From positions 1 to 64,000 of the forward strand of contig QFNC01000007.1 in the NCBI GenBank assembly GCA_003240695.1: a DNA stretch of 64,000 bases, written 5' to 3'. The stretch comes from Pseudoxanthomonas suwonensis. Lineage in GTDB: Bacteria; Pseudomonadota; Gammaproteobacteria; Xanthomonadales; Xanthomonadaceae. Shown here piece by piece: positions 43,189-53,880 of this stretch; within the stretch, counting starts at the first letter, position 1; each line of letters opens with the position of its first letter. Made by a program: the position numbers and the translations under genes. Below the pieces are notes generated by a model that was given only the letters and a program-made list of their open reading frames with translations, was not told where the DNA came from and made no database searches.

Positions 43189-43228
43189 AAAAAACAAGCT
43201 TGCCCCCAATAACATGACGGCAAGCTTG
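43189..43228 (-). terminator. Rho-independent terminator of the small secreted-protein gene
   Basis: A perfect 10-bp stem CAAGCTTGCC/GGCAAGCTTG (43195-43204 and 43219-43228) with a 14-base loop is followed on the minus strand by TTTTTT. It lies 38 bases beyond the stop of the small secreted protein. It separates that gene from xthA. Confidence 0.85.
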
Positions 43229-43265
43229 GAAGCGAGAAACAAATTAGTTTGAAAACAGGTTCAAA

Positions 43266-43508
43266 TTAGGGGTCAATAGTATCATATTGATTCGGATATG
43301 GCGCAAAGTACTGCTCTGACACCCAAGTCTGGGAACCAGGATCGTAATATGTGTACGTGCACAACTGCCACATATGATTGTAGGGTTGACACGTCGTTCC
43401 TGAGTACGTCAAGCCCGAGGCTAAAGAATCCGACGAAGCGGTAATTCCAACCATTGAAGATAATGCGAGCGCAGTCGTGAGTGTGACGCTACGAATCAAA
43501 GCCTTCAT
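43266..43508 (-). CDS. Small secreted protein of unknown function in an AT-richer patch
   Basis: The 80-residue protein begins with a basic, hydrophobic leader (MKALIRSVTLTTALALSSMV) with possible cleavage after SLASG. This leaves about 48 residues rich in tyrosine, proline and two cysteines (TTCQPYNHMWQLCTYTYYD). A GGAG ribosome site sits nine bases before the ATG. It has its own promoter (43572-43600) and terminator (43189-43228). Codon usage and base composition differ sharply from the GC-rich neighbours, which suggests recent acquisition. No family is recognised. It could be a surface protein or a peptide precursor. Confidence 0.65.
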   Translation of the reverse strand: MKALIRSVTLTTALALSSMVGITASSDSLASGLTYSGTTCQPYNHMWQLCTYTYYDPGSQTWVSEQYFAPYPNQYDTIDP

Positions 43509-43571
43509 CTTTTATTTCTCCAGTAATTGAATGATCGTCGCCAGACAAGCCAGAAGCTGAACGACAGGCGG

Positions 43572-43600
43572 AGTAGATCATGCTAATGACCCTTAGTCAA
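43572..43600 (-). promoter_or_regulatory. Putative sigma-70 promoter for the small secreted protein
   Basis: On the minus strand TTGACT (-35, 43595-43600) is followed after 17 bases by TCTACT (-10, 43572-43577), about 63 bases upstream of the ATG. The -35 matches consensus at five of six positions and the -10 at four. Confidence 0.5.
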
Positions 43601-43673
43601 GGCTTGTTATTGCAAAAGACACTTATCGAATTTACACCTGATCGCCCATCCCTGCCCTTTCGTAATGCCAGAG

Positions 43674-45083
43674 TCAGCGCAGCAGCAGGCGGATCAGCCG
43701 ATCCACGTTCGCATACGGCGGTTTCAACCTGTCACTGGCGGCCAGTCGCGATTGCTGCAGAACCGGCAGCAGCTTGCTCATGCCGTCGAATCCGGCGCGG
43801 CCGTGGTAGGCACCCATGCCGCTGGGCCCCACGCCACCGAAAGGCAGCCGGTTGGCGGCGAAATGCAGCAGGGTGTCGTTGACGGTGACCCCGCCGGACA
43901 GAAGCTGCGACAGGATGCGATCAATCGTGCCGCGGTCATGGCTGAAGGGATACAGGGCCAGCGGGCGGTCGCGCCGCTGGACGAAGGCGATCGCGTCGTC
44001 CAGCGCGTCGTAGCCGATCACCGGCAGGATCGGTCCGAAAATCTCCTCCTGCATCACCAGCGCGTCGTTGCCGGGCTGCACCACCACGCTGGGCGGCACG
44101 GCATCGGGCCCGCCGGTTTCCAGGATGGTGTGCACGGTCAGGCCGCGTTGGCGGGCATCCTGCAGATAATCCAACAATCGACGTTGCTGACCGGCATGGA
44201 TGATATTGGTGAAATCGCCGGCATTGGCCTGCGAATAGCGGCGCCGGGTTTCGGCGATGAAGGCGTCGATGAAGGCGTCGCGCCGCGCGGCATCCACCAG
44301 CACGTAATCCGGAGCGATGCAGGTCTGGCCGCCATTGAACCATTTTCCCGTGGCCAGCCGTGCCGCGGCCTTGTCCAGCGGATAATCCGGACAGATGATC
44401 GCCGGGGACTTTCCGCCCAGCTCCAGGGTGACCGGCACCAGGTGCTTTGCTGCCGCGGCCATCACCTTCTTCCCTACCGCCGTGGATCCGGTGAAGACCA
44501 GATGGTCCAGCGGCAATCCGGAAAACGCGGCGGCCAGGTCGGGACCGCCGGTGACCACGGCCACGCGGTCGGGCGGAAACACCTCGGCCAGCAGGGTGCG
44601 CAGCCATTGCGCCGTGCGCGGGGTGTGCTCGGACGGCTTGAGCAGGACGTGGTTGCCGGCGGCGATGGCGGTGGCCAGCGGGATCAGGGCCAGGTTCACC
44701 GGATAGTTCCACGGCGAGATCACCCCGACCACGCCCACCGGCTGCGGCCGCACTTGGGCCCGGGCCGGCCACAACCGCCAGCCGGCACCCACGCGCCGTG
44801 GCCGCATCCAGCTGCGCAGCTGGCCGCGCAGGTGCGCGATCTCGTTCAGCACGGTCATGCCATCGGCCAACAGGCTTTCGTGGCGCGAACGACCGCCGAA
44901 ATCGGCGGAGATCACCTCGGCCATCTGGTCCAGTCGCGCCTTGAACGCGGCATGCAGGCGCTGGAGGTCGTCGCGGCGCTGGCGGGCATCGGGCCTGTGC
45001 TGCTGCCAGGCAGTGCGCAGGCGCTGCAGGGTCGGCATCAGCTCGGTGACGGGGGTGTCGAGTGCGGGGTCGTGGCTGTCCAT
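43674..45083 (-). CDS. Coniferyl-aldehyde-dehydrogenase-type aldehyde dehydrogenase
   Basis: The 469-residue protein is an NAD(P)-dependent aldehyde dehydrogenase. It shows GVVGVISPWNYPVNLALIPL, FTGSTAVGKKVM, the general base in PVTLELGGKSP, the catalytic cysteine in WFNGGQTCIAPDYVLV, and the end motif LPFGGVGPSGMGAYHGRAGF. These features, and the lack of a long C-terminal tail, match the coniferyl aldehyde dehydrogenase branch. It may detoxify aromatic or fatty aldehydes. The start at 45083 is divergent from the gamma-carbonic anhydrase gene, with only 36 bases between starts, so their promoters must overlap. Confidence 0.9.
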   Translation of the reverse strand: MDSHDPALDTPVTELMPTLQRLRTAWQQHRPDARQRRDDLQRLHAAFKARLDQMAEVISADFGGRSRHESLLADGMTVLNEIAHLRGQLRSWMRPRRVGAGWRLWPARAQVRPQPVGVVGVISPWNYPVNLALIPLATAIAAGNHVLLKPSEHTPRTAQWLRTLLAEVFPPDRVAVVTGGPDLAAAFSGLPLDHLVFTGSTAVGKKVMAAAAKHLVPVTLELGGKSPAIICPDYPLDKAAARLATGKWFNGGQTCIAPDYVLVDAARRDAFIDAFIAETRRRYSQANAGDFTNIIHAGQQRRLLDYLQDARQRGLTVHTILETGGPDAVPPSVVVQPGNDALVMQEEIFGPILPVIGYDALDDAIAFVQRRDRPLALYPFSHDRGTIDRILSQLLSGGVTVNDTLLHFAANRLPFGGVGPSGMGAYHGRAGFDGMSKLLPVLQQSRLAASDRLKPPYANVDRLIRLLLR

Positions 45084-45119
45084 CCGGGCAGTGTAGGCCG
45101 CAATCGGTAGAATCGCGCG

Positions 45120-45665
45120 ATGACCAAGCTGCGCCGCTATCGTGACCAATCGCCCCGGCTGGGGCAGCGCGTCTACATCGACCCGTGCGCCAGCGTGATC
45201 GGCGACGTGGAGCTGGGTGATGATACGTCGGTGTGGCCGTTCACCGTGATCCGCGGCGATGTCAACTTCGTGCGCATCGGCGCCCGCACCAACGTGCAGG
45301 ACGGCACCGTGATCCACGTCAGCCACGACGGCCCGCACGCGAAACTGGGCGGCTTCGCCACCGTGATCGGCGCGGATGTCACCATCGGCCACAAGGCCAT
45401 CGTGCATGCCTGCCGGATCGGCGATGCCAGCCTGATCGGGATGGGCGCGATCGTGCTGGACGGGGTGGTGGTGGAGCCGAACGGATTCGTCGGTGCGGGC
45501 GCGCTGGTGCCCCCGGGCAAGGTGGTGCGCAGCGGCGAGATGTGGCTGGGCAATCCGGCGCGCTGCGTGCGGACCCTCAGCGAGGAGGAGATCGCGGCAC
45601 TGCTGTATTCGGCTGCCCACTACGTGCGCCTGAAGGATGCGTACCTCCAGGCGGCGGTCGCGTGA
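45120..45665 (+). CDS. Gamma-carbonic anhydrase family protein (YrdA-like)
   Basis: The 181-residue protein is a left-handed beta-helix hexapeptide-repeat trimer. It carries the family hallmarks VWPFTVIRGDVNFVRIGART, NVQDGTVIHVSHDG (first zinc histidine) and TIGHKAIVHACRIG (the other two). YrdA-like proteins bind zinc, but many lack measurable carbonic anhydrase activity. The start gives the full repeat series, and length is typical. Confidence 0.9.
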   Translation: MTKLRRYRDQSPRLGQRVYIDPCASVIGDVELGDDTSVWPFTVIRGDVNFVRIGARTNVQDGTVIHVSHDGPHAKLGGFATVIGADVTIGHKAIVHACRIGDASLIGMGAIVLDGVVVEPNGFVGAGALVPPGKVVRSGEMWLGNPARCVRTLSEEEIAALLYSAAHYVRLKDAYLQAAVA

Positions 45666-45762
45666 ACCTGTTCGGAGTGCCTTCCAACCGCCATGCGGCC
45701 ACGGTACAGTGGCGTGGGAGCATCGCGCCCGTTGCTCAGGGACAAGGGAGATTGACGTCTTC

Positions 45763-46275
45763 ATGCAGCAAACTGGAAGAAAAATCGCCGAAACCATGCC
45801 GATCTCCGTTTCGACGGCTCGACAGCCGGCACAGCTCGTGCTGGCCGGACGTGCGAAGCGGCTGCCGGCTTTCTGCATCGACATGGCGCTGCTGTGGTCG
45901 CTGCCTGTGGCCGTGGGCATTCCGTTGCTGATGATGGATGACGGCAGCGGCCGGTTGCCATGGCCGCTGCAGCTGCTGTCCTGGGTGCCGGGCCTGTGGC
46001 TGCTGGCGGTCATCGCCTGGCAGTTGCGTGCGCTGTCCCGCTCCGCGCAGACACTGGGCAAACGCATCACCGGCATCCACATCGTGCGCAGCAATGGGAT
46101 GATGCCGGATTTCTGGCCCCTGGTCGGCCGCCGTTACGGGCTGCCCGCACTGATCTGCTGCATCCCGCTGGTGGGCTGGCTGTTCTGGTTCGTGGATCGG
46201 CTGGCAATCTTTTTCAATCCGCAGCAGCAGTGCCTGCACGACCGCTTCGCCGACACGCTGGTGGTGCGGGCCTGA
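45763..46275 (+). CDS. RDD-family membrane protein (first of two)
   Basis: The 170-residue protein has three membrane helices with the RDD-type core: AKRLPAFCIDMALLWSLPVA, TLGKRITGIHIVRSNG and a final HDRFADTLVV. RDD proteins are small transport-associated or structural membrane proteins. The D of the first helix and the GKR motif are present. It lies four bases upstream of a second RDD gene and probably starts the long plus-strand operon. The ATG is 13 bases after GGGAG, longer than usual; an internal methionine at residue 12 is a possible alternative. Confidence 0.78.
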   Translation: MQQTGRKIAETMPISVSTARQPAQLVLAGRAKRLPAFCIDMALLWSLPVAVGIPLLMMDDGSGRLPWPLQLLSWVPGLWLLAVIAWQLRALSRSAQTLGKRITGIHIVRSNGMMPDFWPLVGRRYGLPALICCIPLVGWLFWFVDRLAIFFNPQQQCLHDRFADTLVVRA

Positions 46276-46279
46276 CCCC

Positions 46280-46993
46280 ATGACTGCCGAGCCCGCGCCC
46301 CTGATCGACACCGTGCGCGAGGTATACACGCCTGAAGGCGTGGCACTGCGCCTGCCGGCGGCAGGGCCGTGGCTTCGCTCGCTGGCCTGGTCGATCGATG
46401 CCACGATCCGTGTGGCCGTGCTGATGATCAGCATGCCGATCCTGGGATTGCTGGGCAATACCGGCATGGGCATCTACCTGATCTGCGTGTTCGTGCTGCT
46501 GTGGCTGTATCCGGTGCTGTTCGAGGTGCTGAACAACGGCCAGACCCCCGGCAAGCGGTCATTGAACCTGCGCACGGTGCGTGCCGATGGCGGGCCGGTT
46601 GGCTGGCAGGAGAGCTTCGTGCGCAACCTGCTGCGCGCCGTGGACATGCTGCCGATCGGCTATGCGGTCGGCCTGGTCTGCTCGCTGCTGGATCCGGCCG
46701 GCCGGCGCCTGGGCGATCTGGTGGCCGACACCCTGGTGGTGCATGTGCAGACGCGGACGCTGCCGGCCACGGCAACGGCAACGCATCCGCCGAACCTCCC
46801 ATCGGCAGTGCCATTGCCGGCGTTGCGTCTGGACGAGCAGGCCGCGGTGGTCGGTTTCGGCGAGCGCGCGGCGCTGCTCACCCGCGAACGCAGGCTGGAA
46901 CTGGCCGGATTGGCGGGTGAGCTGGTCTCCGGCGCACCCGAGCAGCAGGTCGAACAGCTGCATGCAGCCGCAAGCCATTTGCTGGGGCGCTGA
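46280..46993 (+). CDS. RDD-family membrane protein (second, with C-terminal extension)
   Basis: The 237-residue protein has an RDD domain: GPWLRSLAWSIDATIRVAVL, NNGQTPGKRSLNLRTVRADG, RRLGDLVADTLVVH. It is followed by about 80 soluble residues including a helical ERAALLTRERRLELAGL segment. This layout occurs at the head of SpoIIM-DUF4129-MoxR-DUF58 operons in Xanthomonadaceae. Its stop overlaps the SpoIIM start by one base. Its function is unknown, but the operon is envelope-related. Confidence 0.82.
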   Translation: MTAEPAPLIDTVREVYTPEGVALRLPAAGPWLRSLAWSIDATIRVAVLMISMPILGLLGNTGMGIYLICVFVLLWLYPVLFEVLNNGQTPGKRSLNLRTVRADGGPVGWQESFVRNLLRAVDMLPIGYAVGLVCSLLDPAGRRLGDLVADTLVVHVQTRTLPATATATHPPNLPSAVPLPALRLDEQAAVVGFGERAALLTRERRLELAGLAGELVSGAPEQQVEQLHAAASHLLGR

Positions 46994-48006
46994 TGCGGCA
47001 GGAACAGTTTATCGCCCGCCATCGCGCCGAATGGGACGCCTTCGAGCAATGGCTGCAGCTGCGCGGCGAGCGCACCCGCATCACCCGCACGCAGCCGGTT
47101 GCGGCACAGCCGGACTCGGTGCCGTTGAGCGACGACGCAGCGCCGGCCGCGTATCGGCGCCTGTGCAACCAGTTGTCGCTTGCGCGCCGGCGCAACTACA
47201 GCGCCACGCTGCTCGATCGCCTGCAGGGCCTGATGCAGCGCGGCCATGCCGTGCTGTATCGCCCGTCGCGGCTGCACCCGCGCGCGATCGTGCAGTTCCT
47301 CGGCCGTCGCTTCCCTGCACTGGTGCGGGCGGAATGGCGCTGCATGCTGGCCTCGCTGCTGTTGTTCGCGGTGCCGCTGGTGGCCACCTTCGTTGCCATC
47401 GTGCTGCGACCGGAACTGGCCTACGCGCTGTTTCCACCCGAGCAGCTGGCCGAATTCGAACGCATGTACGACCCGGCCGCCGATCACACGCGTCTCGGCC
47501 GCGACAGCGGCAGCGACCTGGCGATGTTCGGTCATTACGTGTTCAACAACATCAGCATTGGTTTCCGCACCTTCGCCAGTGGCCTGCTGGCCTGTTTCGG
47601 CACGCTGGTGGTGCTGCTGATCAATGGTCTGGTGATCGGCGGCGTGGCCGGCCACCTGCAGGCGTCCGGGTATGGCGATCCGTTCTGGCGCTTCGTGTGC
47701 GGACACGGTGCCTTCGAACTCACCGCCATCGTTATCGCCGGTGGCGCCGGGCTGCAGCTGGGCCTGCATCTGCTGCTGCCGGGCAACCGGCGCCGGCGCG
47801 ATGCTCTGATCCATGCCGGGCGTCGCGGCGGGTTGCTGTGTGCGGGCGTGTTCGCGATGCTGCTGGTGGCGGCCTTCATCGAAGCCTTCTGGTCGTCGAT
47901 CGGCTGGATGCCGGCCTGGATCAAGTACGCCGTGGCGGCCGTGCTGTGGCTGGGCGTGGGGCTGTGGCTGTGGCGCGGCGGATGGGGTGATCCCGATGCA
48001 GCTTGA
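46993..48006 (+). CDS. Stage II sporulation protein M (SpoIIM) family membrane protein
   Basis: The 337-residue protein has an N-terminal soluble helical region and then about six membrane helices with the SpoIIM pattern: YVFNNISIGFRTFASGLLAC, LVIGGVAGHLQASG and FVCGHGAFELTAIVIAGGAG. Outside sporulating bacteria these proteins accompany MoxR/DUF58 modules. The adjacent DUF4129 start lies 11 bases inside this gene, so translation is coupled. Confidence 0.88.
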   Translation: MRQEQFIARHRAEWDAFEQWLQLRGERTRITRTQPVAAQPDSVPLSDDAAPAAYRRLCNQLSLARRRNYSATLLDRLQGLMQRGHAVLYRPSRLHPRAIVQFLGRRFPALVRAEWRCMLASLLLFAVPLVATFVAIVLRPELAYALFPPEQLAEFERMYDPAADHTRLGRDSGSDLAMFGHYVFNNISIGFRTFASGLLACFGTLVVLLINGLVIGGVAGHLQASGYGDPFWRFVCGHGAFELTAIVIAGGAGLQLGLHLLLPGNRRRRDALIHAGRRGGLLCAGVFAMLLVAAFIEAFWSSIGWMPAWIKYAVAAVLWLGVGLWLWRGGWGDPDAA

Positions 48007-49564
48007 CCGCATCGCCGTGGTGCTGCGGCCGCGCTCGTCGTGGGAAGCGATGGAGCTGGGTTCGGCGCTGCTGCGCCGGCATGCCGGCGTGGTGTGGCGG
48101 GCCTGGTGCCTGGCCAGCCTGCCGCTGTGGATCGTGCTACTGCTGCTGGCCTGGCTGGTGGACGGGTGGCCGCTGCTGCTGATGTCGGTACTGCTGTGGT
48201 GGCTGAAACCGCTGTACGACCGCATTCCGCTGCATGTGCTGTCGCGGGCCGCCTTCGGCGATGTGCCCGGCGTGCGCGAAAGCGCACTGGCCTGCGTGCG
48301 CCTGGGGCGCGAACAGCTGTTTGCCGACCTGACCTGGCGCCGATTCGGCCTGAACCGTGCCCTGACCCTGCCGATCGCGCTGCTGGAAGGCGTGCGCGGC
48401 GAACGTCTGGCCGCGCGCAAGCGTGCGATCCATGGCCACGGCGGCAGCGTGGGTGCGGCGCTCACCCTGCTGTGCATGCATTTCGAATTCGTGATCCTGC
48501 TCGGCCTGATCCTGCTGGCGCCGATGTTCGTGCCGGTGGAATACCTGAGCGAGTCGACCCGCGCCGCCTATGCACTGCTGAGCGAACAACCGCCGGACTG
48601 GCTGTGGGTGCTGCTTGCCGGCATGCTGTGGGTCACCTACGGCCTGATCGAGCCGTTCTACATCGCCGCGGGTTTCGGCATCTATCTCAACAGCCGCGTG
48701 CATCTGGAAGCCTGGGACATCGAACTGGCATTCCGGCGCATGGGTGCGCGCCTGCGCGCCCTGGCGCAGGGCGGAGTCCTGGTCCTGGCGCTGCTGTGGC
48801 TGCTGCCGGTGGCACCGGCATCGGCGGCGGAGCCGGCAGCGGAATCCGCACCGACATGCAAGGCAGAGGCTGCCAGCGGCGACGCAGTGGCGCTCGACGC
48901 CGTGTTCGAGCCGACCGAGCGGGATGCCGCATTCCAGAATGCGGTCGACCAGGCCTACCGCGACCCGTTGCTGCGTCCCAGGCAGATGCAACCGGAGTGG
49001 ACATGGCAGGGCAGCGACAAGAAACGGGACAAACGGTCAGATGAAGCCTCCGCGGATCTGGGCTGGCTTTCCAAGCTGCTGTCCGGCGGCTTCGGGTTGA
49101 TGGCCGAAGTGGTGATGTGGTGCATCGTGGCAAGCTGTCTCATCGCCCTGCTGTGGTTCACCCGGCACTGGTGGTCGACCTTGCTGGAACGACGGCCGCC
49201 GGCTCCAGAGCCGGAGCCGGTGGACGAGGCACCGGCGCCGCATGTCGAGCGCATTCCCGACGATGTCGCTGCTGCGGTGCGCGCGCTGTGGACGCAGGGA
49301 CGGCCGCGCGCAGCACTGGCGTTGTTGTACCGGGCCGCCGTGCAGGTAATGGCAACGCGCGTGCAGACCGAACTGCCGCCCGGCGCGACCGAGGCGCAAT
49401 GCCTGCGGCTCTCGCGCAGGCTGCCGGAGTCCGAGGATCGGGATGCCTTCACCGCGGTGGTGCGGGCCTGGCAATACGCGGCGTATGCACAGCGCCTGCC
49501 CGACGGCGACGGATTCGATGCGCTGCTTCGCCAGGCGTCTGCCCGGTTCGGATGGCGCGCATGA
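47996..49564 (+). CDS. Large membrane protein with C-terminal DUF4129 domain
   Basis: The 522-residue protein has an N-terminal membrane region of about five helices (to residue 275), a periplasmic stretch of about 95 residues with many charged residues, another membrane helix (EVVMWCIVASCLIALLWFTR), and a C-terminal DUF4129-like domain. That domain contains VRALWTQGRPRAALALLYRA and the cysteine-containing EAQCLRLSRRLPE. DUF4129 proteins often sit beside DUF58 and MoxR. The ATG at 47996 overlaps the previous gene; the next overlaps by four bases. Confidence 0.82.
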   Translation: MQLDRIAVVLRPRSSWEAMELGSALLRRHAGVVWRAWCLASLPLWIVLLLLAWLVDGWPLLLMSVLLWWLKPLYDRIPLHVLSRAAFGDVPGVRESALACVRLGREQLFADLTWRRFGLNRALTLPIALLEGVRGERLAARKRAIHGHGGSVGAALTLLCMHFEFVILLGLILLAPMFVPVEYLSESTRAAYALLSEQPPDWLWVLLAGMLWVTYGLIEPFYIAAGFGIYLNSRVHLEAWDIELAFRRMGARLRALAQGGVLVLALLWLLPVAPASAAEPAAESAPTCKAEAASGDAVALDAVFEPTERDAAFQNAVDQAYRDPLLRPRQMQPEWTWQGSDKKRDKRSDEASADLGWLSKLLSGGFGLMAEVVMWCIVASCLIALLWFTRHWWSTLLERRPPAPEPEPVDEAPAPHVERIPDDVAAAVRALWTQGRPRAALALLYRAAVQVMATRVQTELPPGATEAQCLRLSRRLPESEDRDAFTAVVRAWQYAAYAQRLPDGDGFDALLRQASARFGWRA

Positions 49565-50687
49565 CGGCCCGGATCTGGCGCATCGGCATCCTGACAATGC
49601 TGGCACTGGCATTGCTGGGCGTGGTCATCTGGTACGTGGCCAGCCATCTGGAACGCGGCGAGAAGGAAGTCACCCTGCCGCCACGTGGCGAAGCCACCTA
49701 CAACCCGTTGTATGCCCTCAAGCGCAGCCTGGAGCATGCCGGCATTCCGGTGCACTCGCGGCGCCGCCTGCAGCTGGACATGCGCCCTCTCGGTGGCTCC
49801 GACACCCTGGTGCTGCGGGGCGACGTGCGGCGCATGGCCGGTGCGGACGTCGAGGCGATTGATGCGTGGGTACGCGATGGCGGTCACCTGATCGTGGAAT
49901 TGCCGTCGGTGGCACTCGAGGACACGATCGACGACGACGGCACGCTGCTGTCGCGCATCGGCGTGCTGCCCTACGGCGGGGAGTACGCCTGCCATGCCCT
50001 GTCGGTGCAGCCGACCCAGAACGTGGAACTGTGCGGAACGGTCACCGCCGAAGTTGCCGACGATGTCGAGGTGCTCGCCGGATGGGTGACCGAAGACGAT
50101 TTCGTGCCCTATGTGCGGGTGGCGCATGGCGATGGAACGGTGGACGTGCTGACCACGCTGGATGTGGTGGACAACGACCAGCTGGAACGGCCCGGCCATG
50201 CCGTGTTCGCGCGGCAATTGCTGGGCCCCGGTTACGGACAGGGGCGCGTGCACCTGATCTACGACGCGCAGATGCCGCCGCTGTGGCGCACGCTGCTGGA
50301 ACGCGGCTGGCCGGTGTGGGTCCCGGGCGTGCTGGCATTGCTGGCCTGGATGTTCGCGCGCAGCCAGCGCTTCGGTCCGTGGCTGCCCAGCCCCAGGCCG
50401 GATCGCCGCTCGCTGCTGGAACATGTGCAGGCCAGTGGCCGACTGCTGCATCGCCATGGCCAGAGCCGCTTGTTGTACAGCGCCATTCGCGAGCAGTTTT
50501 TCGACCGGTTGCGGCAGCGCGTCCCCTATGCCGCAGCACTCGACGGCGGCGCGCAGGCACAGGCGATCGCCGAGCATCTGGGCACGCCGGTGGCCGAGGT
50601 GCAGGCCGCACTGGTGCCGCCGTTGCCCGACAACCCCGCCGATCTGCAGCGTCGGATCGCCCTGCTCAACCGCATGAGACGACAGTT

Positions 50688-50691
<4 letters not shown>
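49561..50691 (+). CDS. DUF4350-domain membrane protein
   Basis: The 376-residue protein starts with a membrane anchor (IGILTMLALALLGVVIWYVA). It has a DUF4350 domain: YNPLYALKRSLEHAGIPVHS, LVLRGDVRRM, AIDAWVRDGGHLIVELPS. A second membrane helix lies near residue 250 (WVPGVLALLAWMFARSQRFG), with a helical cytosolic tail. The DUF4350 fold resembles the GATase-like domain of ABC-transport accessory proteins. The ATG at 49561 overlaps the DUF4129 stop; an earlier ATG at 49552 is possible. It belongs to the MoxR-DUF58 operon. Confidence 0.85.
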
Positions 50692-51706
<1,015 letters not shown>

Positions 51707-51710
<4 letters not shown>

Positions 51711-53047
51711 GCGCGCACCCGTCCGGCCTGCGCCCGACCGGCCTTGCGCGACCCGGCACGCTGCTCATCGTGCTGCTGTCAGTGTGGGCGCTGTCGGGGC
51801 TGCTGTTCGTGTTCGGCTGGCTGGATGTCCGGCTGTGGCATGCCATCGGCGCCGGCCTGCTGTTGCTGGCCCTGGTCGACTGGGCCTTGCTGCGCGGTCT
51901 GCCCACGCCCGACGCCGTGCGCGAGATGGCCGACACGCTGGCCATCGGCATGCCCACGCAGGTGCGCCTGCAGCTGGATCCAGGTGCGCGCGGCATGCGC
52001 CTGCGCGTGCACGACCTGCATCCGTCCGGCTGGCAGGTGCAGGACCTGCCGCGACGCCTTCACCTGCGCAAGGGCACCCTATCGGCCTTCGCCTACCGGG
52101 CACGGCCGACCGAGCGTGGCGAATTCCGTTTCGATGGCGTGCAGCTGCTGATCGATTCGCCGCTGCGTCTGTGGCGGCAGTCGCGCATCAGCGGCGCAGC
52201 ACAGACCGTGCGGGTGTTTCCGAATTTCGCCCCCTTGACCCGCATGGCCTTGATGACGGCCGAGCACGCCAGTCGGCTGGTGGGCGCGCACATGACCCGG
52301 CAGCGCGGCGAGGGCACCGATTTCCGCCAGCTGCGCGAATACCGCGTGGGCGACAGCATCCGCCAGATCGACTGGAAGGCCACCGCGCGCGCGCGCAAGC
52401 TGATCTCGCGCGAATACCAGGACGAGAAGCACCAGCAGGTCCTGCTGGTGGTGGATGCCGGCCGCCGCATGCTGGCCCGCGATGGCGACACCACCCATTT
52501 CGATCACGCCCTGGATGCCGCGCTGGTGGTGGGCTACCTGGCCCTGCGCCAGGGCGATGCGGTGGGCCTGCACGTGGGCGGCCAGCAGCCACGCTGGCTG
52601 CCGCCGATGCGCGGCGATGCGGCGCTGGACGCCCTGCTGCGCAACAGCTACGACCTGCAGCCGCAGCCGGTGGCCACCGATTATCCGGCTGCCGCGCGCG
52701 AACTGGCGCTGCGGCAGCGCCGCCGCAGCCTGATGCTGTGGATCACCAACGTGCGCGACGAGGACACCGACGAACTGCTGGCCGCCGTGCACCTGCTGCG
52801 CAGCCGGCATCTGGTGGTGGTGGCCAGCCTGCGCGAGTCCGTGCTGGATGCCGCGCTGGACGCCGATGTCAACGACCTGACCGACGCCCTGCGCGTGGGG
52901 GCCACGGCGCGCTACCTGCAGCGCCGTGCCGCGGTGCACGAGCAATTGCGCAGCCATCGCGTACCGGTGCTCGACGTCACCTCCGCACAGCTGGCACCGG
53001 CACTGGTGCAGGAATATCTGTCGATCAAGCGCCAAGGTCTGCTGTAG
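51707..53047 (+). CDS. DUF58-domain protein, partner of MoxR
   Basis: The 446-residue protein has two N-terminal membrane helices, a beta-rich segment, and the DUF58 core: TDFRQLREYRVGDSIRQIDW, KATARARKLISREYQDE, then a VWA-like domain with VLLVVDAGRRM (DxG/S variant of the metal site). It starts with GTG overlapping the MoxR stop (GTGA). The pair likely assembles or stabilises envelope complexes. It ends the seven-gene operon that starts at 45763. Confidence 0.93.
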
Positions 53048-53112
53048 GCAGCAGCGGCGGGAATGCCGATAATCCGCCAAACCGATGTCCCACCCACCAA
53101 GGACCACTAGCC

Positions 53113-53814
53113 ATGACCACCGTACAGACCCTGGACGAATTCCTGTCCAAGACCCGCGAGGACGACGACAATGCCGGCCCGTTCGAGCTGGAAAGCCAGC
53201 ATCTGCTGGAAGTGCGCCTGAACGGCTTGGTATGGTCCAAGGCCGGCGCCATGGTGGCGCGCAAGGGCAACGTGAAATTTTCCCGGCAGGGGATGATGGA
53301 ACAGGGCCTTGGCAATCTGCTGAAGAAAACCGTGTCCGGCGAGGGCATGACCCTGATGAAGATGGAAGGCCAGGGCCGCGTATACCTGGCCGATGCCGGC
53401 AAGAAGATCACCCTGCTGCGGCTGAATGGCGAAGCGATCTTCGTCAACGGCAACGACGTGCTCGCCTTTGAAAGCACCATCCAGCACAGCATCACCATGA
53501 TGCGCAGCGTGGCCGGTGCGCTGTCGGGCGGCCTGTTCAACGTGCGTCTGTCCGGTCACGGCATCGTGGCCATCACCTCGCACTACGAACCGCTCACCTT
53601 GCCGGTGGGCGGCGAGGCCGGCGAGGTGTTCACCGATCCCAACGCCACCGTGGCCTGGTCCGATGGCGTGAAGGTGGAGATGGCCACCGACATCTCTCTC
53701 GGTGCGTTGTTCGGCCGCACCTCGGGCGAGTCGATCCAGATGAAGTTCAGCGGCAGCGGCTGGGTGGTGGTGCAGCCTTACGAGGAAGTGCCGGTCCTGG
53801 CCAAGGGTGGCTGA
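53113..53814 (+). CDS. AIM24-family protein
   Basis: The 233-residue protein begins with FELESQHLLEVRLNGLVWSK and contains the AIM24 beta-helix pattern: GAMVARKGNVKF, EGQGRVYLADAGKKITLLRL, VNGNDVLAFESTIQH, SGHGIVAITSHYEPL and SGSGWVVVQPYEE. AIM24 proteins form TRAP-like jelly-roll structures; their bacterial function is unknown. It follows the DUF58 gene by 65 bases and could be read from the same transcript. Confidence 0.88.
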   Translation: MTTVQTLDEFLSKTREDDDNAGPFELESQHLLEVRLNGLVWSKAGAMVARKGNVKFSRQGMMEQGLGNLLKKTVSGEGMTLMKMEGQGRVYLADAGKKITLLRLNGEAIFVNGNDVLAFESTIQHSITMMRSVAGALSGGLFNVRLSGHGIVAITSHYEPLTLPVGGEAGEVFTDPNATVAWSDGVKVEMATDISLGALFGRTSGESIQMKFSGSGWVVVQPYEEVPVLAKGG

Positions 53815-53880
53815 TCCCTCCGGGGGCGTGCAGGCGGACGACGTGCCCGGCTGCCTGCACCGACCCGGATCGGTCAACCG

